Shown here piece after piece: positions 34,752 through 44,491 of a stretch of DNA of 64,000 bases. Location: contig JACJNX010000126.1 of NCBI GenBank assembly GCA_014695255.1, forward strand, positions 1-64,000, in the 5' to 3' direction. This stretch comes from Cyanobacteria bacterium FACHB-63 (lineage in GTDB: Bacteria > Cyanobacteriota > Cyanobacteriia > Leptolyngbyales > Leptolyngbyaceae). Position 1 is the first letter of the stretch, and each line of letters begins with the position of its first letter. The notes under the pieces are model-generated. The model made no database searches. It was not told where the DNA came from and was given only the letters and a program-made list of their open reading frames with translations. Made by a program: the position numbers and the translations under genes.

Positions 34752-36665
34752 CTAAACCGTTTCAAACTCATCGATCGCATCAAATTCCTCGGCTGCGCTT
34801 TGCATGAGTTCAGCTAATGTACTTGCAACTCGATTACTGTTTGTTTGATTCGACTCACCTTCTTTTGGTGGAGCTGGAATAATACGGTTCAATTCAGCTT
34901 CTCTAGCACGAATGTCATCCACAGTAATTCCTCGCTTCTTCGTTTTCTTTTTCAGTCGTTTGATCAGCTTTTCAAAACCTTGCTCTCCGATCGCTCGTTT
35001 TTCCATTTCGCTCTTTCCGATCCCGATACGCAATTTGAGCGGAACGTTCGCTTCGGTTTTGTTTGAGTAGGCTGGATTGATAAAAATGCAGCTTCCTGAT
35101 GGCAGCTTCAAGATTTCATCGGGTGCAATGATTTTTTTAGTTCTGTCTTGGTCAGAGGTACTCCGGCTATTGCCGCTCTTGCCTGTTGAACGGCTTTTTT
35201 GCTTGAAATGTACTTCTTCATCTCCTAAATACTTTGAAAAGTATTCGGCTGATTCGTACTCACCGGGATTGAAGACGAATTTAGTGTTGCAGCCCGATAG
35301 AATGGCGCGGGATACCTCTTTGCCGTATGCCTTTTCTAGCTGGGTCATGTTCTGATAGCCCAGTACCCCACAAAATCCAGCGGAACGGCTTTCGTTGAGC
35401 CAGTTCACAAGGGACGGTAGCGCGATCGTTGGTAACTCATCCAGAAATACGGGGAATGGAGTGTCTCGTTTTCTCGCAATGTTCCGCACCACGATCATAT
35501 GCAAAACAGTCGCGAGAATTGGACCGATAATATCCCTCCTGTTCTGGTCCATTCCGAAAATAAGCATCTGCTTGCCATCTAGATCGAGAGGAATCGTGGA
35601 TTCACCGCACAGACAAGGCAGAATATCTGGCGAAACAAAGTTCGTGAACATTAAAGAAGCAGTTGCGGCAACGCTAGCAGAAGTTTTTTCGGATTGTCTC
35701 ATCGACATAAACTGCTCCCAACTCACCTTGATCCAGGGGCTAAGGTCAGCCGCCTTTACGCGATCAATTAGCTCCGAAGGGTCAATGCTGAGAATCTTTT
35801 GGCACATTAGAAAATCAGGATGATTTGTCTTCTTCGCCAGTTGCAGCACTGCTTTAATGAGTTGGTCGCCAGACATTTGGAAGAACGGATCGTCTCCTCC
35901 CTTTCCACCGCTTAGACTGAAGTTTTTGTTCAAAACCTTCGCAATTTGACCTGCGGTTTCTGCGTCTTCGGCGGACTTCATAAAATCTAGTAGGTTGCAA
36001 GATTCTGTCCCTTCAAACCCTGGAGCGAAAATTCTTACGTCATAGCCTTTTTTACGAGCATAAGCAGCGTGAACTTCCGCCTGTCCACCTGGAAATTTGA
36101 AGTCATACACCAGCAGCGGAAACCCTTGATCGATAACTGAACGAATCATCGGGTCAATCACCGAGAAGGTTTTACCGCTACCAGGGGCACCACAAACGGC
36201 TGTTCCTCGCTGCCCGTCTGGGATCAGAAGCGTTGAGGGTTGAAGTTTGATTTTGAACCGCTTGACAACTTTGCCTTTTTTCCGAATGGGTTGCGGAAGT
36301 GGTGTGATTGTTGGAGCATTCACCCACGTTGTCAACCCATCACGCCGACGCTCGTTAATCTGCTTGAAGGCAACTTTTCGCGCTGCCTTTTTCTCAACGG
36401 GACCAGACCATCTTGCAGTAGCTAGTTTTCCTTTCTTATCGCTTTCGCGAAGGAGCCACCAAGCCGCAGCACCACCGCCAGCAAGCATCAGCAAGGTTGG
36501 AAGATTCCAGTACTGTCTTTTGTAGGACTCTGCCCATCGCGGCACCTTGATATCGGGTAGAGATCCAAAATCACGACCTGACGCATGGGCTGGAAGCATC
36601 ATGCTAAAAGATGCAAGGAGTGCTGTGAGGCTTAATAAAACTCTTATCGAAACCAGTGAAGGCAT
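34752..36665 (-). CDS. VirD4/TraD-type coupling ATPase
   Basis: 637 residues. An N-terminal signal-like segment and a transmembrane helix (about 52-68, 'LPTLLMLAGGGAAAWWLL') anchor the protein. Walker A 'GAPGSGKTFS' is near residue 160, Walker B 'FPVFLDELPTI' near 405, followed by 'RSAGFCGVLGYQNMTQLEKAYG', typical of T4CPs. It would recruit the relaxosome to the secretion channel and pump DNA. A C-terminal acidic tail could recognise substrates. No clear Shine-Dalgarno precedes the ATG, which is only 11 bases from a divergent gene, so the true start may be internal. Confidence 0.92.
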   Translation of the reverse strand: MPSLVSIRVLLSLTALLASFSMMLPAHASGRDFGSLPDIKVPRWAESYKRQYWNLPTLLMLAGGGAAAWWLLRESDKKGKLATARWSGPVEKKAARKVAFKQINERRRDGLTTWVNAPTITPLPQPIRKKGKVVKRFKIKLQPSTLLIPDGQRGTAVCGAPGSGKTFSVIDPMIRSVIDQGFPLLVYDFKFPGGQAEVHAAYARKKGYDVRIFAPGFEGTESCNLLDFMKSAEDAETAGQIAKVLNKNFSLSGGKGGDDPFFQMSGDQLIKAVLQLAKKTNHPDFLMCQKILSIDPSELIDRVKAADLSPWIKVSWEQFMSMRQSEKTSASVAATASLMFTNFVSPDILPCLCGESTIPLDLDGKQMLIFGMDQNRRDIIGPILATVLHMIVVRNIARKRDTPFPVFLDELPTIALPSLVNWLNESRSAGFCGVLGYQNMTQLEKAYGKEVSRAILSGCNTKFVFNPGEYESAEYFSKYLGDEEVHFKQKSRSTGKSGNSRSTSDQDRTKKIIAPDEILKLPSGSCIFINPAYSNKTEANVPLKLRIGIGKSEMEKRAIGEQGFEKLIKRLKKKTKKRGITVDDIRAREAELNRIIPAPPKEGESNQTNSNRVASTLAELMQSAAEEFDAIDEFETV

Positions 36666-36676
36666 AAATCAAAGCA

Positions 36677-37144
36677 ATGAAGGGAATTGTGATAGTTGGA
36701 ATATTGGCGGTTCTGGGACTGTTATCTAACCGCGCGATCGCAGTGCAATCGACCGTAGAACTACCGCACGGGAATAGCTCGTGGGCGATTAGTGATCAAC
36801 TCAATGGTTCGGTTAGATACGATAAGTTCGGAGCAACGATCGTGCTGGAGAAGATTGATAGCTACGATCGCAACGGCAATCCTCGGCAACGAATTGTTCA
36901 ACGAATGAGGATTGCATTCAATCCCTGGCTCAACGAGGTGATTGGCAGAAGATGCTACATCAAGGGTCAGTACGATTCCTCGATCGTTGCATTGGCTAAA
37001 AGCAATCCCGATTACCGCGTGAAAGTGTTGACTCAAATCGTTCGAGCTTGGAGAGCCAGTGAGAGTGGATTTCAGAACATCGATGCGTCTGACGTAGGCT
37101 GCGACAATCGAGTTCATCCACCCCCAGATTCTGACGATCGCTAG
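36677..37144 (+). CDS. Exported protein of unknown function (155 residues)
   Basis: A signal peptide (residues 1-22, ending NRAIA) precedes a small mixed domain with one cysteine at about 94 ('GRRCYIKGQYD') and another near 145 ('DVGCDNR'), possibly a disulphide pair. I do not recognise it. It is the only plus-strand gene inside the transfer region. It starts 11 bases from the coupling-protein gene and converges on the 204-residue gene with a 4-base overlap. Periplasmic location is likely; an entry-exclusion or accessory role is possible but unsupported. Confidence 0.7.
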   Translation: MKGIVIVGILAVLGLLSNRAIAVQSTVELPHGNSSWAISDQLNGSVRYDKFGATIVLEKIDSYDRNGNPRQRIVQRMRIAFNPWLNEVIGRRCYIKGQYDSSIVALAKSNPDYRVKVLTQIVRAWRASESGFQNIDASDVGCDNRVHPPPDSDDR

Positions 37145-37755
37145 GAATCAAACTGGTACGGCGTGAGAGTTTCTAAAATTCTCACCTCGGATGGGATTTG
37201 ATAGCCGAGCTTCTGCAATGCCCAAGCATCCTCTGGTGCTAGCCAGGTCGGTTCCGGACTGGTTGGCACCTTAGAATCTTCGTTGATCGTCTCAACCTTC
37301 AGAAGAGCTTCAATCCAAGCTTTTCCGTTCGGGTGCATCAGCAGATGGGAGAATTTCTGAAACGCGATCGCGTTCGCCAAATCCATAGGCATATAGGCAG
37401 TTAGCGTAACGTTCATCGCATTCTGACCGATATAGCCGAAGCACTTACCATTTGTATCAACCCCGATTAAAGTTTGCCAAGGTACGTTGTCCTCGCCTTC
37501 CCAGGGAGACAGCACATCCAGCAGGTAAAACTCTTTCATCGGACGTTTGCCTGTAACCTGTGGATTGGGATTATCAACTCGTCCCGCTACGTCAAATTCG
37601 TATTGACCCAGCCAGGATGGACTCGGAGGAAGACAGGCTTTCAAAACTTCGGGAACGGTCGCCCGTTGCGTTGCATTTGTCAGATAGGGAGTTCCTACAA
37701 TCAGAAAAGTAGTCGTTGCGATCGCAATTAGAACATAGGTCAACAAGCGTTTCAT
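37141..37755 (-). CDS. Exported protein of unknown function (204 residues)
   Basis: Has an N-terminal signal or anchor helix (residues 4-27, 'LLTYVLIAIATTTFLIVGTP'). A globular region follows with 'LPPSPSWLGQYEFDVAGR', 'FYLLDVLSPWEGEDNVPW' and two cysteines. I do not recognise it. It follows the M23 peptidase gene by 5 bases and is on the same transcript, so it probably works at the cell envelope with the secretion channel. Confidence 0.72.
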   Translation of the reverse strand: MKRLLTYVLIAIATTTFLIVGTPYLTNATQRATVPEVLKACLPPSPSWLGQYEFDVAGRVDNPNPQVTGKRPMKEFYLLDVLSPWEGEDNVPWQTLIGVDTNGKCFGYIGQNAMNVTLTAYMPMDLANAIAFQKFSHLLMHPNGKAWIEALLKVETINEDSKVPTSPEPTWLAPEDAWALQKLGYQIPSEVRILETLTPYQFDS

Positions 37756-37760
37756 CGTGC

Positions 37761-39857
37761 TTAACCTCCAAATAAGTCTTGGGGCTGGGGTGGGTTGTGT
37801 AGATTCGGCGATGCCCAGCGATATCGTTCTGGATCGACCTGACCGCGATTCATGCCTGGAGCAGTCTTAATTTCCAGATGTTCATGGATGCCGTAACTCA
37901 ACATATTTCTGCCAGTTCCGCCTTCGATGCCAATAATGTCCCCTCGCTTCACCTTCTGGTTGGGACGAACTTTGATTTGATAAAGATGGGCGTGAACCGT
38001 CCAAACTCCCTGCTTTGGTAGCCTTAGCTCGACATAATTACCGTAACCACCGCAGGGCATTTCACAAACATCTTCAACCACTCCATCATCTGGTGCAACG
38101 ACGATCGCGCCCGCAGTGGGTCTATTCGCATTGCCTGCCGCCGCTGCGTTTTTAGATTGATGATCAATCCCGTTGTGTCTGGGGCGACGACGACGAAATC
38201 GACTGTAGACCCCGATCGAGCTTTGATCTGGTAACGGATTCAGCAAAGGGCAGCTTCCCTGATCAACACATCGAGCCGGGGGAGAGACAGGCTTTCTTGG
38301 AGGCTGAGGAGCCAGGGCAACCTGTTCTAGCTCTGGAATGTCAGGAGGAGGAATAAACCCATCAGAAACGTCTCCAGCTACATATTTACCGGGAGGCACA
38401 AATGCAATCAGAGACTTCTCCCGGATTTTGCCAATGGGAATCCCGGAGGGAGTCGGAAATACCCACGGTGTACAGGAGCGACCCACAAACGGAATTCGAC
38501 GACAGAACGCGAAGCTTAATGACACATCTGCTGTTCCTGTACTTTGGTTGATATTGGTAAGCAGCACTCGTGCCGCAGAGCCGAAGGGGTGGTTTCCAGG
38601 CGGTCCTTTACAACCCCAGGGTTTGCAGAGAATCCCAAATCCATCGGGAACGCGCTGTCCCTTTGCATCTATCCAAGCTGCACCGTGAAATTCTGCGTCG
38701 CTCGGAGTTGCAATTTCAAAGTGAGGACAGGAATTACCTTCGCACCGTGCGCCATTTTGCACCATGTTTCTGCTGGTAATCCCACCGGAGACGATCCGAA
38801 TTCGTTGCTGTTCGCGATCTCCCGTGTTAGGAGTACCTAGCGAAATGTCCGCGACTCCAGTCCGGATTCCGGGTAATAATCGCATCGGGCTAGGCATCTG
38901 ACTCAACGAAAGATTCGCGATGTTTAAGTCTCCAAAACTACTGAGGGAAAGATTTTCAACGTCTGCAATCTGACCAATTGCAATTTTGTCGATTCCGGGA
39001 ATGGATTCTGGAACATTGAATAATCTCAGGCGTTCCGGCGAAATGCCTATCACCGCAGTTTTAGCGAAATCGGGTAAAGCATCACTAATCTGTTTGACTG
39101 TAGCATTTCCAAACAACTGCCCTAATTCCGGCGGCACATCTAGCGGTAAGCCTTGAGGAAGCTCGATGCCTTCTGGAAGTTGACTGAGATCGGGTAGTCC
39201 ACCTGCAAGAATTTGACCGACCTGATCACGTCCTAGAATGCTTTGAAAAATGCCACTTGTAATTTCCTGAAGCGACCCGCTGATTCGGTCAGCACTGAGT
39301 AAAGTGCTAAGTTCCGTGAGTTCTGACAGCTTACCGTCTCTGATTTTTTCGTAGATAGTTTGCAGAGCCAATTCTTTGAGTAAAGGTACCTCAGCAAATC
39401 TCATATCTGCCAGGTTTAGCCCCTGAGCATTGAGTAACTTCTCTGGGGTGAGATTAGAGAAAAATCCCGAAATTTGATTGATCGCCAATTGCGAGAGATC
39501 AACATTCGTCAAATTAGCGATCGCGCTCAAGCTAGTATCCACTAGACCTAACATCTCAAAGTTGCCGACCTTGAATAAATCCTGTGGATTGAGCGCGTCG
39601 CCTACCTTGAAGTCACTCGGTAAGGGCGCACCGATCGCAGCAAGCTGTTGCTGAATATCCTCGGTTAGCGTGACTTTCGGGAAATCCTTGATCGGGATTT
39701 GAGGCACTCTGGCAAGGTCATCCATGACCGAACCTGTCATTCCCGGAAATGAAGGAATTGAGGCTGCCTGTGCTGGTAATGGAATGATGAAATTGAGGAA
39801 AACGAAGAAAACAGCTACCACAAAGCAGCTTAGTCTTCTCACTGAGATTAAGCGCAT
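37761..39857 (-). CDS. Exported M23 (LytM) metallopeptidase
   Basis: 698 residues. A signal peptide (about 1-33) precedes a long Leu/Ile-rich repeat-like region (about 35-320) built of short units such as 'LSQLAINQISGFFSNLTPEK', which may form a solenoid for protein contacts. A central Cys-containing domain (about 345-500) and a C-terminal M23 peptidase (about 545-690) follow. Zinc ligands are visible: HNGID (H and D near 561-565), HAHL, and GIHEHLEI near 657. The enzyme should cut peptidoglycan cross-links to let the channel pass the wall, as VirB1-type enzymes do in other systems. Confidence 0.88.
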   Translation of the reverse strand: MRLISVRRLSCFVVAVFFVFLNFIIPLPAQAASIPSFPGMTGSVMDDLARVPQIPIKDFPKVTLTEDIQQQLAAIGAPLPSDFKVGDALNPQDLFKVGNFEMLGLVDTSLSAIANLTNVDLSQLAINQISGFFSNLTPEKLLNAQGLNLADMRFAEVPLLKELALQTIYEKIRDGKLSELTELSTLLSADRISGSLQEITSGIFQSILGRDQVGQILAGGLPDLSQLPEGIELPQGLPLDVPPELGQLFGNATVKQISDALPDFAKTAVIGISPERLRLFNVPESIPGIDKIAIGQIADVENLSLSSFGDLNIANLSLSQMPSPMRLLPGIRTGVADISLGTPNTGDREQQRIRIVSGGITSRNMVQNGARCEGNSCPHFEIATPSDAEFHGAAWIDAKGQRVPDGFGILCKPWGCKGPPGNHPFGSAARVLLTNINQSTGTADVSLSFAFCRRIPFVGRSCTPWVFPTPSGIPIGKIREKSLIAFVPPGKYVAGDVSDGFIPPPDIPELEQVALAPQPPRKPVSPPARCVDQGSCPLLNPLPDQSSIGVYSRFRRRRPRHNGIDHQSKNAAAAGNANRPTAGAIVVAPDDGVVEDVCEMPCGGYGNYVELRLPKQGVWTVHAHLYQIKVRPNQKVKRGDIIGIEGGTGRNMLSYGIHEHLEIKTAPGMNRGQVDPERYRWASPNLHNPPQPQDLFGG

Positions 39858-39879
39858 AGCACGATTACGATAACTGGAA

Positions 39880-40674
39880 TTAGTTGAAAATTTGATTCAC
39901 AACCTGCATTGGCACTCCCGTTTGTCGGGCTGCTGCCTCTAGCGATGTTCCCTGCTTGAGCAACTTCAACATCTCTTGCAATCGCGTTGCCAGAGGCGTA
40001 TTCGGAACGACTAGCTGCTGTGCTTGAGCCTGAACGAGAGCTTGCTCAAATCGCTGTGCCAAGTCTCCTGACTTAACCGTAGGAGTCAACGGCTTGGATG
40101 TTTCAGAAGCTCGACCTGTGGTAGAAACAGGTCGCACCTTTAACGGTGTTCTTTGAGGCAATTGAGCCTCTGGAACGACTTCAACTGTGCTGTAGTCTGT
40201 TTTGCGCCCCAAAAGCAACTGGAACTGATACAGCCTTCGTTGATTAGTGCGATCGACAGTTAGCACTGTTAATGGAATTTGCTGTGTATTTCGAGCATCC
40301 TTCGGCAGTCGCAACCCTAAATCTAAGGGTTCTGAGAGTTGCCGTAGATAAATGATCGTAGCGCCGCTAGCGATTCGTCCTTGATTCGTTGGGGTGTTTT
40401 CTGATTGCATAACAGGGACAAGAGGACTATCAAAATCTACCAAGACTCGCGATGGGTCTCCGACTCGAACCTGCTGAATCAATTCCCCAGTTTTAATAAA
40501 GCTGAGAGTCAAACCCCAAGTCGGTGAAACATCTAAAGTTGGGACTGCACCACCTCCAATGCCCTGACTGACAGATGCAGAAACCTGGCGAAATGCGATC
40601 GCGTGGACAGGATTCGCGATCGCGCCCGAAGCAATCAGAATTCCACTCAGACAGCCAATGAGTAAACGATTCAT
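39880..40674 (-). CDS. VirB9/TraK-like secretion protein
   Basis: 264 residues with a signal peptide (about 1-25). An all-beta central region ('WGLTLSFIKTGELIQQVRVG', 'SRVLVDFDSPLV', 'ATIIYLRQLSEPLDLGLRLP') resembles TraK/VirB9 secretin-like domains. The C-terminal 90 residues are helical with a small HTH-like end ('TSLEAAARQTGVPMQVVNQI'). In VirB-type channels this subunit forms the outer part of the core complex with VirB10. It sits just downstream of the VirB10-like gene (10-base gap). The fold match is by pattern only. Confidence 0.6.
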   Translation of the reverse strand: MNRLLIGCLSGILIASGAIANPVHAIAFRQVSASVSQGIGGGAVPTLDVSPTWGLTLSFIKTGELIQQVRVGDPSRVLVDFDSPLVPVMQSENTPTNQGRIASGATIIYLRQLSEPLDLGLRLPKDARNTQQIPLTVLTVDRTNQRRLYQFQLLLGRKTDYSTVEVVPEAQLPQRTPLKVRPVSTTGRASETSKPLTPTVKSGDLAQRFEQALVQAQAQQLVVPNTPLATRLQEMLKLLKQGTSLEAAARQTGVPMQVVNQIFN

Positions 40675-40684
40675 ATCGTGCCCC

Positions 40685-42358
40685 CTAAAACGTAATCGAT
40701 TGGTTCACGAACACTCGAACTGAACGACCCGAAGGAATCTGATAGACCTGCGGAGCGTTGAGAATTCGATCGATCGCTTCTTCGTTACGCTGAGTGAGGA
40801 TATCTGACAGCCTTTCAAATCCTCCTTGCAAAACGGCTCCGAATATGTTGGGATTTTGCCGGGACGTACTATTTGTTATAGAAGTAATTCCTCCACCAGA
40901 AACAGAAGTCGAAGTAGAGCTTCGTGGCTCATTTAGCACTTTGCCAATCTGTCCTAATGCTCCTGCAAAGATGACGGTTGCATCATTTCTGGCAATTCGT
41001 CCGCGCCGATTGAAGTAATCTTCACCGACCAGTAAGCCACCATTATTATCGCGAATGGCGATCGCGCCAGGTGGAGGAGCAAACTCTGCACCGTTGATGA
41101 TGACTGCAATCACGTCGAGATCAACCAAGCCAAAGCCAGAAGAACCAGCTTTAGTTGTGACAACGAACTGTGTTCCCACAGGAAAAGCAACCTGATTGTT
41201 TCCGTCGAGCATTGGTTCATCAGATTGAATCAAGAACCTTGCTCCTGGCACATTCTCTTTGCCTGCCCAGAGGATTGGAGTTACTGTTGTCGCTTTTGCA
41301 GAACTACCGACCAGCAAGGCTTTAAGTGGCTTCCTCGGTGTCGTTTGAGTATTCAGTCCAGCCTGCTCATAAACCGTCCGCACATCGGTTCCTTGAAAAT
41401 ATTGCGATAGTGGTGGCGCTGAACTCGAAGGTGCGGAGGCAACGAGCGTCTCAGATTCCGAGGGTTTGGACGAGCGGCGGGAAGAGGATTGTGCCGGGGG
41501 ATTTGAGGCGGGTTCTGTAGCTTCAGACGCATTCGATCGAGAGAGATTTGCGGTTGCTACCGTTGTCGCTGCCCCAAAACCAGGAGAAACAACGCCAAAT
41601 CGCCCTAATACTGACAAACGTTGCCACTCCATTGCTTGATCGACTGGAGTTTTCTCGGCAATGACACCCGGAGAAGGAAGCGATCGTGCCATGACTGCTG
41701 GTGCAGCGATAGTGGGCTGACGCTGAATGGGCGCTTGGACAATTGGTTCAGGACGAGCAATGGGCTGCGATCGCACAACAGGAACAGAGCCAGAGTTATT
41801 AGAACGAACTGCCGTCAGCCTAGATGGTGGCCTTTTCGCATCTCGATCGGACTCCTTGCCCTGCTCCTTGGCTTTTTTCTTATCGTCTTTCTCTTTCATT
41901 GTCTCTGAAAAAGCATCCCGCTGTTTTGCTAAAGCAAGTTCCGCTTTCGCTTCAGACTCAGATTGTCGAGTTGCTTCTAGAACTGCTCTCGCTGGATCAG
42001 CAGCTTGCTCTTGCTGAGGTTTATCCTTAGGACGAGAAGCCTGTTTCGGCATCACTCCTCTGTAAAATGTCATCACACCTACAATCAGCAGTAAGCTTCC
42101 TCCTGCAACTAGAGCAGCTTTCGCGTAGCCGCTGTTATGAAGACTAACTTTAGAGCGGTTCTTTTCTGGATTGATCTCGTCGTCATCAAATTCATCATCG
42201 TTGTCATCGTTCTCTAAATCCGCCTCAGAAGTGATGAACTCAGAATCTGGCTTTGGTGCAACTGGATCATTCTTAGAAATTTCTAATCCCATTACATTTG
42301 CCAATTCCTCCAGCGATGGTTCTGATGTTGATAGTTTTGCGCCTTTAGTTTGAGTCAT
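40685..42358 (-). CDS. VirB10/TraB-like channel protein
   Basis: 557 residues: a cytoplasmic acidic N-terminus, one transmembrane helix (about 80-98, 'AALVAGGSLLLIVGVMTFYR'), a long Pro/Ser-rich periplasmic linker, and a TrbI/VirB10 beta-barrel domain from about 335 to the end. The domain holds 'VPGARFLIQSDEPMLDGNNQ', 'FPVGTQFVVTT' and the characteristic end 'IPSGRSVRVFVNQSITF'. VirB10 links the inner and outer membranes and senses ATP use. The gene order with VirB8- and VirB9-like neighbours supports the call. Confidence 0.85.
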   Translation of the reverse strand: MTQTKGAKLSTSEPSLEELANVMGLEISKNDPVAPKPDSEFITSEADLENDDNDDEFDDDEINPEKNRSKVSLHNSGYAKAALVAGGSLLLIVGVMTFYRGVMPKQASRPKDKPQQEQAADPARAVLEATRQSESEAKAELALAKQRDAFSETMKEKDDKKKAKEQGKESDRDAKRPPSRLTAVRSNNSGSVPVVRSQPIARPEPIVQAPIQRQPTIAAPAVMARSLPSPGVIAEKTPVDQAMEWQRLSVLGRFGVVSPGFGAATTVATANLSRSNASEATEPASNPPAQSSSRRSSKPSESETLVASAPSSSAPPLSQYFQGTDVRTVYEQAGLNTQTTPRKPLKALLVGSSAKATTVTPILWAGKENVPGARFLIQSDEPMLDGNNQVAFPVGTQFVVTTKAGSSGFGLVDLDVIAVIINGAEFAPPPGAIAIRDNNGGLLVGEDYFNRRGRIARNDATVIFAGALGQIGKVLNEPRSSTSTSVSGGGITSITNSTSRQNPNIFGAVLQGGFERLSDILTQRNEEAIDRILNAPQVYQIPSGRSVRVFVNQSITF

Positions 42359-42363
42359 GATTG

Positions 42364-43251
42364 CTATTCCTGTTCTTGATTCTTGTTCTTTCGCTGTTTC
42401 TTTTGAGAGTTGTCAGACTCCTCGGAAAGAGACAATTTGCTAGAACCAGAACTACCTTCAAGGTCTTTCATCGCAACAATTTCCAGTCCTGCTTGGCGGA
42501 TGGTATGGATTGCTGATTCAAACGGACTCGCAAATTTGCCACCTTCAGGCAAGGGAGGTGTATCGACCGCTTTGACTGTGATTTCCTTGTTGAATGGAAT
42601 GCGAACAGTTTCTCCAGTGCCCGCGGTGGATTGAACCAGCGTTCCAACAACTGCAACCTTCCACTTCCCGTCCTTCTTATCGCCAATTGGTTCGGGGACC
42701 GTCACAGCTTCAAAAATCAAGGCAGTTGTAATTTGTCCGGTAAAGACATCATCTGGAGTCATTTCAGCGACAAGTTTTACAAGCTCATCCCGAAACTTCT
42801 CAGAGAATGTGAAACTGGCTTGAAATGCTGATGTGGTGATGCGTTTATCGCCTCGTTCTACTTTCACCTTAATGCCTGGATCAATTGCTGGTGACGCATT
42901 ACCGTTCGCATCAACTTGAGGTGGCAGACTATTCGACCAGGACATCAATAGAATGAGCGAGTCTGTGACAAATCTTTGAACGACTTCCGGGGAGCGCTCT
43001 TTATTGCCCATCATCCCGACTTTGATCGCTTGTCCGTTAGACAGCTGAACCAGGGTCGGAGCAGGTTTATTTAGAATACCGAAGTAACCGATCATCAGTA
43101 GGAATTGAATCAGTAGAGATACACTACCAACAGCAAGACTGGCTAATGCGACAAATGCGACAAAATCTTTGCTGCCTTTCTCTGCTCGTAATCGAGTAAT
43201 TTTGCTGGGCTTTGCCCCTGTGATATCAACCATGTAAAGTCTCCTTATCAC
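42364..43251 (-). CDS. VirB8/TraE-like inner-membrane protein
   Basis: 295 residues. A short cytoplasmic N-terminus, one transmembrane helix (about 32-55, 'ASLAVGSVSLLIQFLLMIGY') and a periplasmic NTF2-like domain ('QRFVTDSLILLMSWSNSLPP', 'WKVAVVGTLVQSTAGTGETV'). The C-terminal 50 residues are Ser/Lys/Gln-rich and low-complexity. This topology matches VirB8/TraE, an assembly factor that contacts VirB6, VirB9 and VirB10. It lies 5 bases upstream of the virB10-like gene. Confidence 0.75.
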   Translation of the reverse strand: MIRRLYMVDITGAKPSKITRLRAEKGSKDFVAFVALASLAVGSVSLLIQFLLMIGYFGILNKPAPTLVQLSNGQAIKVGMMGNKERSPEVVQRFVTDSLILLMSWSNSLPPQVDANGNASPAIDPGIKVKVERGDKRITTSAFQASFTFSEKFRDELVKLVAEMTPDDVFTGQITTALIFEAVTVPEPIGDKKDGKWKVAVVGTLVQSTAGTGETVRIPFNKEITVKAVDTPPLPEGGKFASPFESAIHTIRQAGLEIVAMKDLEGSSGSSKLSLSEESDNSQKKQRKNKNQEQE

Positions 43252-43273
43252 TCATCATCAAAGCTTCGGAAAA

Positions 43274-44410
43274 TTAAGCCGTTGGGGTTTTGCTACTGGG
43301 AGGCGAGGACTGAGCAGGGATAGACGGCGCTGTGTATAAGCTCACGCCGAGATTGACTCCTGTAGAAGCAATAAAACTAGCAGCGGCAAGAATACCGTTG
43401 AAAATTGCCATTCCACCCCCGGCAGATAGTCCTAAGGCAAGGATTGGCGATAATAAGCCGATCGCGATCGCGTTGCCTAATGTGTCGTTTATGGTCCCTG
43501 CTTGAATCACTGCCGTTGCCACCAGACCCGTGATCACGTTCAGGGAGATTTTGCAGATTCCTAAGCTCCAAAAAGCTGTTAGCCACGCATAGATCGGCTT
43601 TGCACCAATTGGGAGAAAGGAAGCACCCACGGCGATCGGACCCATGAGCGCCGTCAAAATCATGCTGACCTCGATCGCGTATTGAAATGCACCCTGAAAC
43701 GCAACCATGACTGCCTCGATCGCCATCATGATTGGTGAAAGCGCGGTTCGGAAAGCTGCTGCTGCTGCATTTCCTAACGCTCCGGCTGGATCACTAAACA
43801 ATTCTTGAACACTACGCTGTAGGTCACTAAACAAATTGCCATTCGATTCGCTGTTTGCCTGATAGCGTTGCAGGGCAGCTTCGGCAATGAATCTATTCTC
43901 CTGAAGACATTGTTGAAGTTTTTCGTTATTCGTAATGCCATCGCACTGTGCGCGGAGCTTTGAGATTAACGTTTGGGCAGATGAATAGTTCGCCAGTGTG
44001 GAAAGCGATCGCTGTAAATCAACTCCCGCACCAACGCTTTGAATTACGTCCTGGTTAACATTGTTGATTAAGTTTTTCATGCCCAAGGTGAACTGGCTCA
44101 GATTAGCGCCACCATTAGACAGCATCACAATGACAAGAATAGGAAAAATGAGTTCTGTCGCAGCAGGACGTAATCCGCCTTCTTCCATTTGACGGTACAA
44201 ATTAAAGCACCAGAAGCCAATACAAAAGATTGCAATTAAAACGCCAACATTGTTAATGGTCTGGTATAGCGTTCCGGTAAGTGCCTGTTGCCAAACTGTT
44301 TCTAGTGCAGTCGAAACCGCCTCAGAAACAGAAGCTCCAGCGTTTGCACTAAACCCACCATCGTTTGTATCGAAGAGATTTGGAATTTGAGCGATCCAAC
44401 TGTGAATCAT
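43274..44410 (-). CDS. VirB6/TrbL-like polytopic protein
   Basis: ATG at 44410 ('MIHSWIAQIPNLFDT') is preferred over an upstream TTG at 44467; neither has a strong ribosome-binding site. About 378 residues with at least six hydrophobic segments, including 'NVGVLIAIFCIGFWCFNLYR', 'ATELIFPILVIVMLSNGG', and a Gly/Ala-rich group near the C-terminus ('IAIGLLSPILALGLSAGGGM'). VirB6/TrbL proteins form the inner-membrane DNA path. Position between VirB5- and VirB8-like genes fits. Confidence 0.8.
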   Translation of the reverse strand: MIHSWIAQIPNLFDTNDGGFSANAGASVSEAVSTALETVWQQALTGTLYQTINNVGVLIAIFCIGFWCFNLYRQMEEGGLRPAATELIFPILVIVMLSNGGANLSQFTLGMKNLINNVNQDVIQSVGAGVDLQRSLSTLANYSSAQTLISKLRAQCDGITNNEKLQQCLQENRFIAEAALQRYQANSESNGNLFSDLQRSVQELFSDPAGALGNAAAAAFRTALSPIMMAIEAVMVAFQGAFQYAIEVSMILTALMGPIAVGASFLPIGAKPIYAWLTAFWSLGICKISLNVITGLVATAVIQAGTINDTLGNAIAIGLLSPILALGLSAGGGMAIFNGILAAASFIASTGVNLGVSLYTAPSIPAQSSPPSSKTPTA

Positions 44411-44491
44411 GGTATGTATCTGCTTTGAGGAAATTGGGACAAAGGATTGCTTTGCCCCAAACTGCAAGGGTAAAAAGTCAACAGAGATGTG